Positions 58,255 through 58,956 of a stretch of DNA of 58,956 bases are shown here, in pieces; position 1 is the stretch's first letter, and every line of letters starts with the position of its first letter. Made by a program: the position numbers and the translations under genes. The stretch is from positions 1-58,956 of the IMG/VR virus record IMGVR_UViG_3300034073_000667. One strand, given 5' to 3'. The notes under the pieces are model-generated. The model saw only the letters and a list, made by a program, of their open reading frames with translations. It was not told where the DNA came from and ran no database searches. Source of the DNA: a virus.

Positions 58255-58956
58255 ATGAAGCTGACCGACACGCTCAAGGCTGACATCCTGGCGCACGCGC
58301 AGGCCGAGGATCCCCGCGAGTGCTGCGGATTGATCCATGTGGTCAAAGGCCGGCGCCGCTACTACCCGTGCCGCAACATCGCCGCTACACCGGATGAGCA
58401 TTTCGTCTTGGATCCGACCGACTACGCAACAGCCGAAGACCTGGGCGAGATCGTGGCCGTGGTGCATAGCCATCCGGTAACGCAGCCAGTGCCATCAGCA
58501 GCGGATCAAATCGGCTGCAACAACAGCGGCCTGCCGTGGGTGATCGTCAACCCCAAAACTGAGGCATGGGGCGGCTGCGAGCCTGTAGCGTTTGAGCTGC
58601 CATACGTCGGCCGTGAGTTCGTGTTCGGTGTGGTGGACTGCTATGCCCTAGTGCGGGACTGGTACAAACGCGAGTGGGGCTTGATGCTGGCAGATTTTGA
58701 GCGGCGTGATCGGTTCTGGGAGCGCGGCGAGAACCTGTACCTTGACGGCTATCGCTCGCAGGGATTCAGGCCGGTGCCATTTGAGGAGTTGCAATACGGC
58801 GACGCGATCCTGATGCAACTGTTGGCAGGCCTGCCCAACCATGCTGCGGTCTACTTGGGCGACCAGCAAATCCTGCATCATGTGCAAGGGCGACTCAGTA
58901 GCCGCGACGTGTTTGGCGGTTACTATGTCAAGAGCACTGCCCTGGTCTTGCGGCAT
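58255..58956 (+). CDS. gpK-like tail tip hydrolase, second copy, cut by window end
   Basis: The first 234 codons of gpK. It differs from the copy at 17241 by only two residues by eye (S142G, D192G), and all catalytic residues (E22, H71, H73, S81, D84, C129, H196) are kept. The window ends three codons before the stop expected from the other copy. The final 127 bases are identical to 17816-17942. Confidence 0.92.
   Translation, partial: MKLTDTLKADILAHAQAEDPRECCGLIHVVKGRRRYYPCRNIAATPDEHFVLDPTDYATAEDLGEIVAVVHSHPVTQPVPSAADQIGCNNSGLPWVIVNPKTEAWGGCEPVAFELPYVGREFVFGVVDCYALVRDWYKREWGLMLADFERRDRFWERGENLYLDGYRSQGFRPVPFEELQYGDAILMQLLAGLPNHAAVYLGDQQILHHVQGRLSSRDVFGGYYVKSTALVLRH
58830..58956 (+). repeat. 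127-bp exact repeat, terminal copy
   Basis: Identical to 17816-17942. It reaches exactly to the last base of the window, and the base before it differs, so the match is 127 bases and no more at its left edge. Confidence 0.95.

Noticed and set aside
1-58956. Two prophages integrated in tandem
   Set aside because: No integrase, attachment site or host gene lies between the modules, and the exact 127-base terminal match with the window end is explained more simply by an assembly overlap that closes a circle. Kept as the alternative to test.
1-58956. tRNA genes, rRNA, transposons, toxin-antitoxin pairs, photosynthesis auxiliary genes
   Set aside because: Looked for by eye and not found. The two RHH proteins lack a recognisable toxin partner. 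A tRNA search program would be needed to exclude a divergent tRNA.

Overview
The window is tailed double-stranded DNA phage sequence with a siphovirus gene plan: terminase, portal, capsid, neck, tail tube, tape measure, lambda-type tail tip (M, L, K, I, J), fibre, lysis, then replication and recombination. I see no bacterial chromosomal genes, rRNA, tRNA, CRISPR or insertion sequence. The host is probably a cyanobacterium of the Synechococcus/Cyanobium type. The reasons are a cyanobacterial-style primary-like sigma factor, many small proteins of kinds I associate with cyanophages (for example at 48119-48817 and 24239-25667), and high-GC coding sequence.

Layout. (A) 1-17954 holds a lambda-like late module: Nu1/GpA terminase, gpW-like connector, lambda-family portal, a 918-residue protease-capsid fusion, neck proteins, tail tube, a frameshifting chaperone, tape measure, gpM, gpL, a homing-type HNH gene and gpK. 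(B) 17941-28669 holds gpI, gpJ with a built-in Hint (intein-like) domain, an S74 fibre, small accessory genes, a two-domain endolysin, a metallophosphoesterase and an HNH gene. (C) 28729-38162 is mostly minus strand: sigma factor, dCTP deaminase, DNA-binding microproteins, SSB, Bet/RecT annealase, RecE-like nuclease, VRR-NUC nuclease, SF2 helicase and a SNF2-methyltransferase fusion. (D) 38228-42606 is plus strand: RHH protein, primase-helicase, a repeat-rich candidate origin or operator, RHH protein and DNA sliding clamp. (E) 42611-58956 is a second, unrelated late module: another terminase, DUF4055 portal, MuF head protein, scaffold, capsid, neck, two tandem tail tubes, a second frameshifting chaperone, a second tape measure, then gpM, gpL and gpK again.

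Two complete head modules in one phage would be very odd, and the sequence offers an explanation. The last 127 bases (58830-58956) are identical to 17816-17942, and the window stops exactly there. 127 is a common largest k-mer in de Bruijn assemblers. Read this way the window is rho-shaped: positions 17816-58829 close into a circle of 41,014 bp that carries exactly one of every phage function (a plausible complete genome), while 1-17815 is an alternative late module from a related phage that enters the same tail-tip backbone. The two modules are unrelated up to the tape measure, share a conserved tape-measure C-terminus, diverge in gpM, and become nearly identical from gpL onward. This makes the gpM/gpL junction the likely exchange seam.

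How the genes work together. On the inferred 41-kb circle, early genes are transcribed leftward from about 38.2 kb (helicases, nucleases, annealase, SSB, dCTP deaminase, sigma). Replication genes run rightward (primase-helicase, origin-like repeats, sliding clamp) and are followed by late genes. There is a phage-encoded clamp but no DNA polymerase, which suggests recruitment of host Pol III. No integrase or CI-like repressor is visible. Late genes may be served by the phage sigma factor together with the host core RNA polymerase.
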